Positions 48,301-57,466 of a stretch of DNA of 64,000 nt are shown in pieces. The position numbers and the translations under genes were made by a program. Every line of letters begins with the position of its first letter. The first letter of the stretch is position 1. Source of the DNA: Diprion similis (Eukaryota > Arthropoda > Insecta > Hymenoptera > Diprionidae); the NCBI RefSeq assembly GCF_021155765.1, contig NC_060111.1, forward strand, positions 1,426,001 through 1,490,000. Reading direction: 5' to 3'. The notes under the pieces are model-generated. The model did not search any database. It saw only the letters and a list, made by a program, of their open reading frames with translations, and was not told the DNA's origin.

Positions 48301-51300
48301 TCATTTGCGGCAAGGGCCTCAAAAAAGTCATCAAGAAACCTGGGATCCGAGCCTCTTTCAACCTGAAAAACAACCTCGAGAGCCTCGAGTGTGCAGGCCG
48401 AAGACTCGAGAATGCGGGCCCAACCCTCAAGCTCGATAGGAACAGTGTGGACGAGAGGGGCGACGCGAGGCTCGTTGGGAGCGGGCCCAAACCCGGGGCC
48501 AGCACCGACGAGCCTGCAGACGGCGGTGATGTTGCCGTCACTTGCGCCGGCCGATTTCAGGAGGGAGAAAACGGCGCGCGGTGGGACCTCGAGGGGGCAG
48601 AGCTGGTTCAGGATCAAGTGGGTCTTGGGGCCCAGCAGGCCCGCTAGGTGCCCGATTATACCGGTGGGAAGGCCTTCCAGCTCCCGGCGCAGGATGTTGG
48701 CGTACTGAGCAACCGAGGTGAGGTAATAGGCGGCCAGGAACTCGGCGACTGCCGCGTGAATCGGCGTGAAAAGCTCAGGCTTCCTGCGCTGACCGAAGGT
48801 CAGGCCCCGTGTGAGGAAACCCAGACGCGTCACTTCTAGCCCCCCACCTCGGGCCCGAAGCTCCGCCTCCGTGTAGCAGCAGCGCCCCTCGCGGAGCGCT
48901 CCCAAAGCCAGTCGACCGAAGTCTTCGAGCCGTTTTCTGCAGTGACCTGGTATTTCTTCGGTGTAGGATAGCGGCGGGTCCAGGCTTCGCTTTACGATGC
49001 ATTTCACCGCTGCTTGAACCAGGGCGCTACCCTCTTCTGGGAGGCTGCCTGAAAGGGTGAAGGAATTTTTAATTAGCCATGAGAAAGAAGGTGGAAAAAT
49101 AATCGACGAGGAGAAGGTCAGGTGGAGGATTTTTTTCTCTCAATTGTAAAGCGTGCTTTTCTGGGAAAATTGAAAAAATCGCATGTGAGGAATTCGTGGT
49201 TCGTTTTGTTTTTTATTACTTTGGGATTGGAAAATTGATCCTTTCATTTATGTCAAAATATGAGCCTAAAAAATAACTGTTTTTGTTGTGGTCTGTTTTT
49301 TTTTCTTCTCGTAATTTTCAACAACAGAAACGTATTTTATTTCTCACAATAGTTTCAATTCACATGCTACGAATATTTCTATACGTGAAATGAAGGCTTA
49401 TGCAATTATGGATCAAGTGATTTTAAACATTTTTAAACTAATCGCAGAAATTTTCAGCTATTTCAAGCAGTTTCAACATTAGTGCGTTTTCAGCTTCCGC
49501 AGTTGAAGGAGTTTCAAACGATTTCTAATCGGTGTTAAGTGATTTCAGGTGGTTTCAAACCAATTCAAAATTTTGGACAGTTAATTTCATCTAGCTTGCC
49601 TGAAAAGCGCGCTGTTCATTGGTTGCTTCGAGTTCAAACTAATCACCAAGCGATGAACTTCATGTACCATAAATATGCGATACTAACAATAATAACAATA
49701 ATAATGAATCCATCTCTCAACCTTCACTTTTCGCGTCGAACCCCCCCCCCCCCCCCCCCCCCCAAATATTTGTTCAATCTATTGTACAACATACCTGAGT
49801 CCTGGTAGAGCGAACACAGCATAACCCATCCAAGGGGATGTTGTCCAAGTTGTCGAACGGATTGCGGCTGGGCGTTAAGGACCTCAAGGAAGTCGCGTAC
49901 ACGATCGGCGATGTCGTTGTGGATGAAATAGGCTGCGCACAGTCTCTCGACGTGTGGCCACTCGAGACCAGCGAGGTTGACGCGCCTCTGAACGAGGGGC
50001 GAAAGTGCCCCAGAGTTCTTGGGCGAGCAGGTGACCAGGATGCGGGCATCGGGGAAGAGGCGACCCTCCAGAAGGTCAACCGCGTCGCTGAGGGAGGGCC
50101 GGCCTCCCACACACTCGTCGTACCCATCCAGGACGAAGAGGACGCGGTCCTCCATCAGGTGCAGCGTCCTCCACACCTGGGTAGCCGCGTCCCCCAGCCC
50201 CGAAGTCCGTGGCAGGAGCTCTCGCGACAGGTAACTCAGCACCGAACTCCCTCGCAGTTCTCGTAGCGGCACGATCAGCGCCAGCGCCGGTGATCCACCG
50301 TCGACCTGGGTCGCCCATTGGTGCAAGAGCCGCAGGCACAGCGTCGTTCGTCCGCTTCCTGGACCCCCTTCGATAGCCACTCGACGAGGCGCTTCCGACA
50401 CTGAGCCGTCACTGAGCTGAAATTCAGTGAGATTCATTGCTTGAGGTCCACTCTCGCCGTTAAAGCGCTTTGGAAAGCCTACTCGAGATGCATCTCGCCG
50501 ATTCGATTCATTTTGCGATATGTTGTAGGGCATGGAGGAATAGTGGATACGTATTTTTTTTCAAGTGCCAACTCGGTCGTTCAAGAGGTGAAAACCACCC
50601 GTAAATATCAAAGAAGTGCAGCTGCAGAGGGTTTCAAGAGTCCTGAAAAATTCGAACTTACTGTTTGACCTCAAGGATACTCGGGCTTTATTATATGGTG
50701 ATATTTCCATGCAGGGTTTACCTGATTCTGTGCAACCACGCGTATGGGGATTGCGTTACAAGTGCCCGCATCCGCACTGCAGATATTATATCACATATCT
50801 AGATAAACGTACATCAGTCACAGAGGCACGATTCACCCGGTACCGCAAATTTGGCTAAATTTAAATATTGAGCAGGGATGTACTCTCCCGAGAGAATGAC
50901 GCATGTAATATCATATGCATAGTAATACGCATAAGTATGTAAATAATACAACCCATTCCCAGTAGTACATTTCCATGTAAACCAAGCACCGTTGAATACA
51001 GTTTAGTTCTCCGTGTCCATTTATACTGTATATACATAATACGTCCAACCAGCCCAGGAATCTCTCCACCTTTGCATCAGATGCCTATTTGCATTCCATT
51101 GAAGCGACCAGTGCGGTGGCAGTTTGGAAGCATTAGTATAATTAGTGACAGTATGAACCGGTTGAGAATTGTGCCCGAGTTGGACACAAATTGAAAATAA
51201 TATTCCTCAGGTCAGGCGGTAGGTACCTACCTCTAGCACAAAGAGACAATTCGCATTGATCAACAAGGAAGTCACGGAACTCGAGAAAGATCGTTTCTCC

Positions 51301-54300
51301 TCGACCCGACTCCATTAGTGAAGCCGTGCATCAGAGCGAGGAAACTGCGCACACAGGTGATATCGGTAGTGATGAATACACGCTGCACACGCACACTAAG
51401 ATTCCGGAGGCGTTACTCGTCCTCGTAAAAATGTTGGCGTGCGGGTTTTCCGTTGCCAATTTATCATACTTTCGCTTGGTATCTTGGGCTGCGCGATAAC
51501 GCGTGTGTGGAAACGCCTTGCAGAGGGGTTTGTTTCGGAGAACAGAACCGGCTACCCGCTACTCAGAGGATTGAAGCTATAAACCGGCGGAAGTCTATTT
51601 CTTCCTTCCTTCTTTCCGTTATTCCTACTTCGTTCTTCCCCTCTTCCTGCGCCTCTATCTCTAACGCAATAAAATACATCCCGCGATACTCTCTGATCCG
51701 CTCCAGGTAGCCTCGTCTCATCTGTTTATCCACGGTTGAAGGATCCCGCGAATTCAACCCCGTTTCGACTTCTTCCACTGCCTGATTCCTCCCTCGAACC
51801 TTGATCGGTAAAAATCTAGGATCCCTTCGGCCGGGGACTTCTTCCGGTTGTATTTTATGCCAGTGAAAAGGGGCGTAATCGTTCAGTAGAAATCGTGCAA
51901 ATTATCCCCCCCCCCCTTTTTTTTTCTCATTCGCAAGTAAAATTAGTTCCAATTACTTTGGAGATGTAAATTTCCTGTTTTTTATCCTGGTCCCCTAATG
52001 TCGTCCCTTATTCCACCACGTCTTTCATAGTTCGGTTGAAACACTGTCGTGTGTGTGTGTGTGTGTGTATAACGCGTGAACATTTGCAGTTGCGAAAAGC
52101 CGTTCATAATGCAGCGGTAGACCGGGGAATTCCAATTATCTGTATAATCATAAAGTGAACAGCTGGAATGGCACACTGCCCAGTTTCCAGCGTCCTCCGT
52201 TTCCCCCAGGCACGGGCCAGCCCTAAACACACTGAAATTTCACGTGCGCACCCCATGTGCCTGGTTTCACAAAAAATATCTCTAATTGTTCCGTTGCAAC
52301 CTTCATGTTAAACGTCCTCCGTTTAAAGACCCTTCGATGCTTCTCGGAGGCTTTGGAAAGCCTACTCGAGATGCATCTCGCCGATTCGATTCATTTTGCG
52401 ATATGTTGTAGGGCATTGAAAAATACTGAACACGTATTTTTTTTCAAGTGCCAACTCGGTCGTTCAAAAGGTGAAAACCAACTTCGTTGCCTTTAAGGTC
52501 ATAGCTTAAGATTCCATAAGGAAGGCGTTAAAAGCGTGAGTAATTGTAATGCAAAGGTACAACAAGGGGAGGGGGGTGATTAATCAAAGCGTAAATAGAC
52601 TCACCCTAACGGGGGCAAAGATCTGGTCGATTTTTATATTCTCAAGGCGATGCTCTTGCTCGCTTTTGTGAATCAGCTGGAGGTGAGGCTGAAAATGAGC
52701 CGGACAAAGCGTGCCAAGAGGTAAAGGAGCCGCCCACGCCGGCAGGTGGGGTGGATCCCTGGTCCCCAATTCCCTGTAGAAGGTCTTCAAAAATCTGCAA
52801 CAATACCGTGAGAGAGGATCAGTCGATACTCGACCATCTTGAGCTACGTGGTCTTGTATATACATATACATATATCATCAGGAATAATACAGGTCTGCAA
52901 CTAACAAGCTAAACAGATTTTTTTACAGCGTAACTTGTAGATTTCTACTCTGTGAAACCGGGAAAAGTACTAGAAAAATTCCATCAAGTTAGGTTTTTTC
53001 ACCTTGAACTTGTGTTTGTAGTTTCATTTGTAATGAAACTTTAGTTTAACTCGAAATCTGGTATTTTATCTTTGGTTCTAAATATCCTCTGCAAAAGTGA
53101 TTTCTTACTTTCATTAAATATGCATTAGAGTGAGACTCGAGAATAAGTACAAATAGGGAAAGATAAAATGGAAAGCGGAAGTGAAATGTCAAAGAGAAGA
53201 AGAAGAGCCGGTTTCATATATCGTCCTTTTTCTTACGCAAAAACCTTGTATTTCACAAAACTACTGTAAATAATAAAGAGCAATGGAAGTCATTTTTGTA
53301 TTCAGCACACTCAAAAACATATCAATTACAAAAAACATCCCATACAGTTCAAACAACATACGTTTTTGCAGACCTGTTTAATCATTGAATATTTTTCTTC
53401 TTGCAATTATATTATCCCTCGCTTTAAGATTACTGCAATTAGTCACGATGCGACTGAATCAGGGATGCAAAGCCAATTCCAATCGATTTCATCACGAATT
53501 GAAATCTATTCCTCCCTCTGCCACGGCTGAGGTATTCTTGTAACCTTTGATCTGCGCGAGACTGGATTCGACAAATGTTGACTTGGTTGATCAGTCAAAC
53601 GAGATACCCACCCTGTACCTCAAGGCAACCGTGCTATGGGACTTTATACCGTAAACATGGTACAACAATGCCTTCTTCTGCGAGCAGCAGACGACAATGA
53701 ACGAAACTTTGTGGTGTTTTCTTTCTTTTTTTTTTTTTGATTCTTCTCTTTTCTCTTCACCTGCACTTCCACGTGTTATAACAAAGAGCTCTCGTATCGC
53801 GTTTTAAATCACGAATATAAATTTAGTTATGGTTTCTCCTTTGTTTTTTTTAATTCTATTTACTATTTTCTACTAATTTCAATTAATTATATGTATACAA
53901 TGAATTTTGAATCCTGGAGTTAATTAGCGGGAATGCGGGTCAAATTGCAGTCGAAGGGTGGAAACTATTACAATTGACAAACGGATGTGACCATTGGAGT
54001 CCAGTTTGCGAAATTTCGAGAGTTTAGTCAGAAAAGACCGAAACCAACTACTTTTTCTACTCCGTGGCTTCCGTTGATTTCCAAATAAAATAAAAATAAC
54101 TCGACTCTTTACTAACCTGAGCAATCTTCCAAGCGGATCTCTTTCCGGGGATGAAGGTCCTCCGACTCCTAGTCGACGGGACGACGCTCTGGCGCTCGAA
54201 ATGTAAGCCGTTGGAGCTGGGGGTGGACTGCATGGTGGACAACATATCGGACTTCCGCCTCCAGGTGTCGAGAGGGTGTAGCTTCGCTCCAATTCCTTAG

Positions 54301-54304
54301 ACAT
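32751..54304 (-). CDS. NACHT-LRR (NLR-type) receptor, nine coding exons, 1222 residues
   Basis: Nine exons bounded by GT-AG join in agreeing phases into 3669 bases of open frame (exons listed separately). Residues 1-126 are Pro/Gly/Ser-rich then basic, with no visible CARD, PYD or other death fold. A NACHT ATPase begins near 137: Walker A GGPGSGRTT (143-151), Walker B VLFVLDGYDE (D223-E227), sensor-1-like ILVTCSP, and HPLGWVMLCSLY before the winged-helix region. The segment FTPIHAAVAEFLAAYYL is the hallmark that precedes LRRs in animal NLRs. LRR-like helices and strands run from about 490 to 730 and from 836 to 1220, split by a Ser/Gly/Pro-rich exon. NLRs are cytosolic sensors that oligomerise on nucleotide binding, usually in immunity. 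The Walker A lysine is arginine here, so catalysis may differ. N-terminal exons could be missing. Confidence 0.9.
33474..33683 (-). CDS. NLR exon 8: LRR
   Basis: Exactly 70 codons between CCCCAG and CAG|GTGAGT. It contains SVRELSLCNARLHLAV and IVFLRLAGFQ. Phase 0 on both sides. The intron to exon 9 is only 84 bp (33390-33473). Confidence 0.9.
33684..37763. other. Intron 7 of the NLR gene
   Basis: No exon recognised. It holds a small inverted repeat at 34636-34740 (arms ending CCCTGTATAATAT and ATATTATACAGGG). A dispersed ~60-bp sequence containing GGCTAACTGTCGGTA occurs at 35790-35905 and again at 37660-37720. A GC-richer stretch at 35.2-35.7 kb has overlapping open frames without splice support. 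Confidence 0.6.
37764..38076 (-). CDS. NLR exon 7: LRR
   Basis: Starts after CCACTTTCAG with EPNCKLRSLNVSKCLLGSLD and ends RIE at GAG|GTAAGT. Two to three LRR units, including LQLLDLASPRL and TLKLLSLEGW. Phase 2 in, phase 0 out. Confidence 0.9.
38077..40918. other. Intron 6 of the NLR gene
   Basis: About 2.8 kb with no exon, repeat family or RNA gene that I can support. Confidence 0.6.
40919..41228 (-). CDS. NLR exon 6: Ser/Gly/Pro-rich linker
   Basis: Open for all 310 bases between CTTTTCTCAG and AAG|GTGAGC. It begins SGSGSGSSGCASSTLGTLPL and is rich in Pro, Leu, Arg and Ser, without LRR pattern. Phase 1 in and phase 2 out exactly bridge exons 5 and 7, which are not compatible with each other, so the exon is required for an open frame. 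Probably a disordered insertion between two LRR blocks. Confidence 0.82.
41641..41852 (-). CDS. Possible extra (cassette or terminal) exon within NLR intron 5
   Basis: After an ATTTTCAG acceptor (exon would start at 41852) a frame stays open for 70 codons, starting LVHFVHELQSLLQMKIEAEE and ending in TAA at 41641. Its entry phase fits exon 5. A weak donor (AAAAAG|GTCGTG) could also return it to exon 6 in phase. It has charged, helix-like composition and no LRR. It lies beside a foldback element, so it could equally be transposon-derived. Confidence 0.3.
41918..42650. mobile_element. Foldback (long inverted repeat) element
   Basis: Left arm 41918-42261 and right arm 42281-42650 are inverted copies separated by a 19-bp loop. 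Arms match from the ends (ACACCTCGAAAACGCGG) to the centre (TTTTTTACCGAC). About 340 bp per arm with modest divergence, one arm having a small insertion. No transposase seen. A transcript through it would form a long hairpin. Confidence 0.92.
44249..44478. mobile_element. 230-bp MITE with ATTAGGGTGCTTCGTTTGAG ends
   Basis: Terminal inverted repeats of about 27 bp (ATTAGGGTGCTTCGTTTGAG and its reverse complement), extended inward through T/A runs to CACTCCCGAC. No coding capacity. The flanks are TA-rich, so the target duplication cannot be set. Confidence 0.88.
46555..46844 (-). CDS. NLR exon 5: LRR
   Basis: Starts after TTCAATTCAG and ends ATGG|GTGAGT. Contains ARLVLDMNLSGEQVSRVCEA and VQALHLPHLG, which are ribonuclease-inhibitor-like LRRs with strand plus helix. 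Phase 2 in, phase 1 out. Confidence 0.92.
46845..48141. other. Intron 4 of the NLR gene
   Basis: Contains two tandem 252-bp units with hairpins (46931-47425). The rest is unremarkable. Confidence 0.65.
46931..47425. repeat. Two tandem 252-bp units, each with a 32-bp-stem hairpin
   Basis: Unit 1 starts at 46931 and unit 2 at 47183. Each opens with a stem-loop: arms 46931-46962/46985-47016 and 47183-47214/47237-47268, paired almost completely over 32 bp around a loop of about 22 bases. The outer arm includes GCAGACAGGC and GAAGCTACA. Units are about 90 percent alike by eye. Confidence 0.88.
48142..49048 (-). CDS. NLR exon 4: winged-helix/HD2-like region and first LRRs
   Basis: Starts after CCTTTCAG with SLPEEGSALVQAAVKCIVKR and ends GAC AG|GTGAG. 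Contains ELFTPIHAAVAEFLAAYYL, the conserved F-x-H-x-EFLAA pattern at the end of the NLR nucleotide-binding module, then leucine-rich segments such as TLEALEVVFQV and SVRLVRITSLLG. Phase 1 in, phase 2 out. Confidence 0.94.
49049..49794. other. Intron 3 of the NLR gene
   Basis: Short intron whose 5' part (minus sense) contains a 23-base G run (C run at 49741-49763 on the plus strand). Otherwise AT-rich. Confidence 0.7.
49741..49763. repeat. 23-nt homopolymer C tract
   Basis: Uninterrupted C on the plus strand, G in the sense of the NLR transcript, starting 31 bases downstream of the NACHT exon donor. Such a tract can form G-quadruplexes and is prone to sequencing and replication slippage. Confidence 0.95.
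49795..50416 (-). CDS. NLR exon 3: NACHT ATPase domain
   Basis: Starts after GAATTTCAG with LSDGSVSEAPRRVAIEGGPG and ends TCA G|GTATGT. Walker A is GGPGSGRTT with arginine in place of lysine, Walker B is VLFVLDGYDEC, and the sensor-1 strand reads ILVTCSP instead of the usual TSRP. The GxP-like HPLGWVMLCSLY follows. Phase 0 in, phase 1 out. It is the most GC-rich exon. Confidence 0.95.
50468..50598. repeat. 130-bp direct repeat, copy 1
   Basis: Nearly identical to 52351-52480, both starting CTTTGGAAAGCCTACTCGAG and ending GGTGAAAACCA. It lies about 50 bp upstream of the NACHT exon acceptor. Confidence 0.9.
52048..52069. repeat. (GT)n microsatellite
   Basis: About ten uninterrupted GT units. 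Confidence 0.9.
52351..52480. repeat. 130-bp direct repeat, copy 2
   Basis: Second copy of the 50468-50598 sequence, in the same orientation and the same intron. Differences cluster in one 15-bp stretch in the middle. Confidence 0.9.
52605..52794 (-). CDS. NLR exon 2: linker before NACHT
   Basis: Starts after TTGTTGCAG and encodes FLKTFYRELGTRDPPHLPAW through KSEQEHRLENIKIDQIFAPVR, ending AGG|GTGAGT. The final helix and IDQIF just before the NACHT are what NLRs have at the start of this module. Phase 2 in, phase 0 out. Confidence 0.88.
52795..54116. other. Intron 1 of the NLR gene
   Basis: AT-rich, with no repeat or exon recognised. Confidence 0.6.
54117..54304 (-). CDS. NLR exon 1 (first coding exon found)
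   Basis: Starts MSKELERSYTLSTPGGGSPI and is Pro/Gly/Ser-rich, ending CTC AG|GTTAGT. The phase matches exon 2 (Arg codon split 2+1). The ATG at 54304 is the only methionine start, but the frame stays open upstream. An acceptor-like TCTAAG lies a few bases inside, so further upstream coding exons cannot be excluded. Confidence 0.7.
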
Positions 54305-56437
54305 ATCACAAGAGAAAACGAAAATTAATATCCTACCTTCGTCAGGACTCGAGTTTTTTTTTTTTTTTTTTTTAATGAATTCGGGTCAAGTTAGTATGTC
54401 CGTTGGAATGAAGGGACAAATTTTACGTGCTTTTCTCCTATTTGTTACCTATTGTTGACGGTGAGCGTTTTTTTATTGTCCGAACAAACGAGACGAGGTA
54501 GAGGGGAAAAAAAAAACAAATAAATAAATGGAAGGAAGAAAATAATCCTCGAGGTAAAACGGAGCGAAGACTAATTGCCTGGGATTAGACCTCGTTGCTC
54601 TAACCGCGAGACCTGATGCTGACCACTCGTTATAATAAAAGAAAACTGCGGTGAGAGGAGAGCTCGAGAATTATTAACTGCCCTCGCTGAAAAGGATCCT
54701 ACAATGAGAACCATGCAGGAGCATAAAAGTCTTCTTGGAAATTGAGAGGAAATTATTTAGAAAACTGCACGAGCCACTTTGCCGTGTTGAAAATTGAGCG
54801 AATAATTTTTTTGTGTCGTTTTATTAGTAGATATCCTCGTGAATGCGAATGAAATGCTTGATAAGTGGAGATAATTCAGTGGTAGAGAAAAATTAATGGA
54901 ATAAATTGAGATTACGCGAGTGAATAGAACGGAGGATAAAAATCGAGGAACAATTCCGAGTGTTTAATAATTTCCGATAAAAGCTTTGTCTGATTAGTTT
55001 AATTAAACCGAGGGGTATCAAACAAAGACTGAAAGAAGAAAAAGAAGGAAAAATCGACGTTTCTCCGCCCTGAAGATCGTCCTATTTATTCACCGCGTTA
55101 TCCGTAATCCTGGGATCCTTCCCCAGGAATCGTGAATTTCTGCTACTACCAAACCGCCGGCTTGTGAAACCAGAGAGAAAGGAAGCTTCCGGTTATCGCG
55201 GAATAGGGTATATGTATACGGGAATAATCAAAGCCACGAAGGGGAAAAAGGAGCAAACTTGTAGGACGAAGGATACGGTTGAAAATTGCTAGAGGTTGGC
55301 TAAGGGAGCGGCTTTCCTGGCCGTTTTCTTTTCTTGTTTTGTTTCGCATAGTCCAATGATCCTGCAGAGCAAGGACTGCGGGAGATGAAACGTCGAGAGA
55401 TTTACGCAGTTAACAAGAAGAGCTTTTTTCGCGGAGGGTGAAGGTAATCGAGTAAAAGCATAGAGTGATTGAAAGATGGCGGTAATTAATCGGACTTTAT
55501 GAAGCTTCCGTTAAAGCCATTTCGCCATTTTCGAATCCTCAACAATCATAGTCGAACTCTGGAGTCCTTTACGGTCGAGTGAATAGGTGTACCAACGAGT
55601 TCGTCCTCGTTTTCTCTTCGCAAACTGCGTTTTTTTTTTTTTTTTTTTTCTTCTACTACCGATATGGATAACGAGGATGAGGACCAACTACTGGACTGGT
55701 TGGTTTTGCGTTTTGGGGTGGCTCGAGTGGTGGTTTGAAATATTAACCCGATTCGAAAGCCCGGGCAGCAGAAGAAAGAGCATTTTTCAATGTCCCAGGA
55801 AACGAATGGGGAGCGAAACATCGACGTCGGTGATGCGGAGGATCGCGAGGATCAGCTGTGGGAGAAATAATGAAACCTCCCCTCCCCCCACCCCAAAAAA
55901 AAAAAATTAGAAAACAAAGAAGGAGAGTAAAATAAAAGAAAAATAAACTAAACTAAAAAAAAAAGGAGAGTTGAAAAGCTCTTTCTTGTACGTACATACA
56001 TATATATCCTTGACAGGAAACGCACACGACTGTTAAAGTCCACCAATAACACGTTGCCGCTGAAACAATTCCGGGGAAAAACAACAAGACAGCTGTCGAA
56101 TAACTTTTCCCCCCTAATTCCGGTAAGTTTTTTCAACAGGACGTCGCGTCGTCCTTCGTCCTCCGTCTGGCGGGTGAATTCTTTAGAGGGTTCAACGATA
56201 AAGCTTACCAACCCCCGCAATCTGCAGGCAACAAGACTGTCCCTCAGGTTTAAAGCCCATGTCTCAGCTGACACGGGAGAAAAGTCTTTTAAAGGGGAGG
56301 ATTGGGGGTGAAAGCTGACGGAAAAGTTTCGTTCGGGGGGGTAAAAATCGTGATTTGTTTCGCAAGCTCTCGAGGCCGGCTGTTTATTAAGCTCACTTGT
56401 AAGCAGGCATGATATCTCGTGCGAGAGAAGAGAAGAC

Positions 56438-56442
<5 letters not shown>

Positions 56443-56478
<36 letters not shown>
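56443..56478. repeat. (GA)n microsatellite
   Basis: About 18 GA units; GAGA-factor-type sequence could lie here if this is the NLR promoter region. Confidence 0.9.
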
Positions 56479-56482
<4 letters not shown>

Positions 56483-57011
56483 TTGAGCCCTCTCGTGCTC
56501 ACTGAGTGCCCTCGGCGCTCTGCACCTTCGTCGGAATGATAAAAGAACGAAGGGAGGCCGCCCTCCACTCCTTTTTGAGTGGCAGTAGCCATTCTTTTCG
56601 GACTACAGAATCCTCACCTTTGTTACTTTTGCCCTTCTCCCCCACCCCCACCCCCCTCCCTGTGTGAGTAACACTTGACTCCAGCTACCGTGTTTTGCAG
56701 TAGCTCGCTCGATATTGCCTCGAGGGATGAAGAACCAAGGGATTAAAGTGGAAATCAGATTCTTGGAAAATCATCGTCGAGTTCGGTAAAATGTCTAAAC
56801 AAACAAGAGACGAAAAAAATAAATAAATAAATAAACAAAAATAATCATTGATCGAAGCCCATTTTTTACCGGAAGCTGCAGGCATTCGGTCATGACGAAT
56901 CCGCAAATTACTCGTATTTAAAGGGTTCAAAATTCTTATCTCATTTCTCAATTTTTCTCCCCTAGACGTTTCGCTTTTATTACAATATTATGTAAATGTT
57001 GTCGGTATCGT

Positions 57012-57043
57012 GATTATTATTATTATTATTATTATTATTATTG
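57012..57043. repeat. (ATT)n microsatellite
   Basis: About ten ATT units. Confidence 0.9.
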
Positions 57044-57246
57044 TTATTATCATTCGACGCACTGTATACTTTTTTTATGTCATGTATTATATATAGTCGC
57101 GTCAGGCGACTCTCTGCGGCGTTGTTCGACGAGCTGGCGCCCCGCAAAACTACCCCCAACCCTCCGCACATCTGCACAGACTTTTAAACGAAGGATCGAA
57201 CGATGGACATGGAGGGTTGTGTACGCGGCCGGTAATAGAGGAAGCG

Positions 57247-57466
57247 ATTTTTATCCCGGCACGAAGGGTTGAAGTTTGGGAATATCTATACTTTGACTCC
57301 CTAAAATTACTCCGATCTTTCTCCGCAGGGGTTGAAAATTGCGGAAATCGTATAAAACTCGGTGTTAAATGGGGGAAAAATTTGAAGAAAAAAAATATTT
57401 ATCTCGGCACGAAGGGTTGTGTGTTCGGGAATATCTACTTTGACTCCCTAAAATTATTCCGATCTT
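57247..57466. repeat. Local tandem duplication, ~146-bp spacing
   Basis: Two similar ~73-bp segments at about 57247-57320 and 57393-57466 share CGGCACGAAGGGTTG and CTTTGACTCCCTAAAATTA. Confidence 0.8.

Larger units (their letters stand above)
50417..52604. other. Intron 2 of the NLR gene
   Basis: Contains both copies of a 130-bp direct repeat (50468-50598 and 52351-52480) and a (GT)n microsatellite at 52048-52069. No exon recognised between. Confidence 0.65.

Noticed and set aside
48111-48647. 178-codon plus-strand frame opposite NLR exon 4
   Set aside because: Shadow of the NLR exon. The minus-strand reading has family motifs and proper splice sites.
55948-56592. 214-codon minus-strand frame
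   Set aside because: Runs through the (GA)n tract, giving a Ser-Leu repeat. No splice signals or family resemblance.
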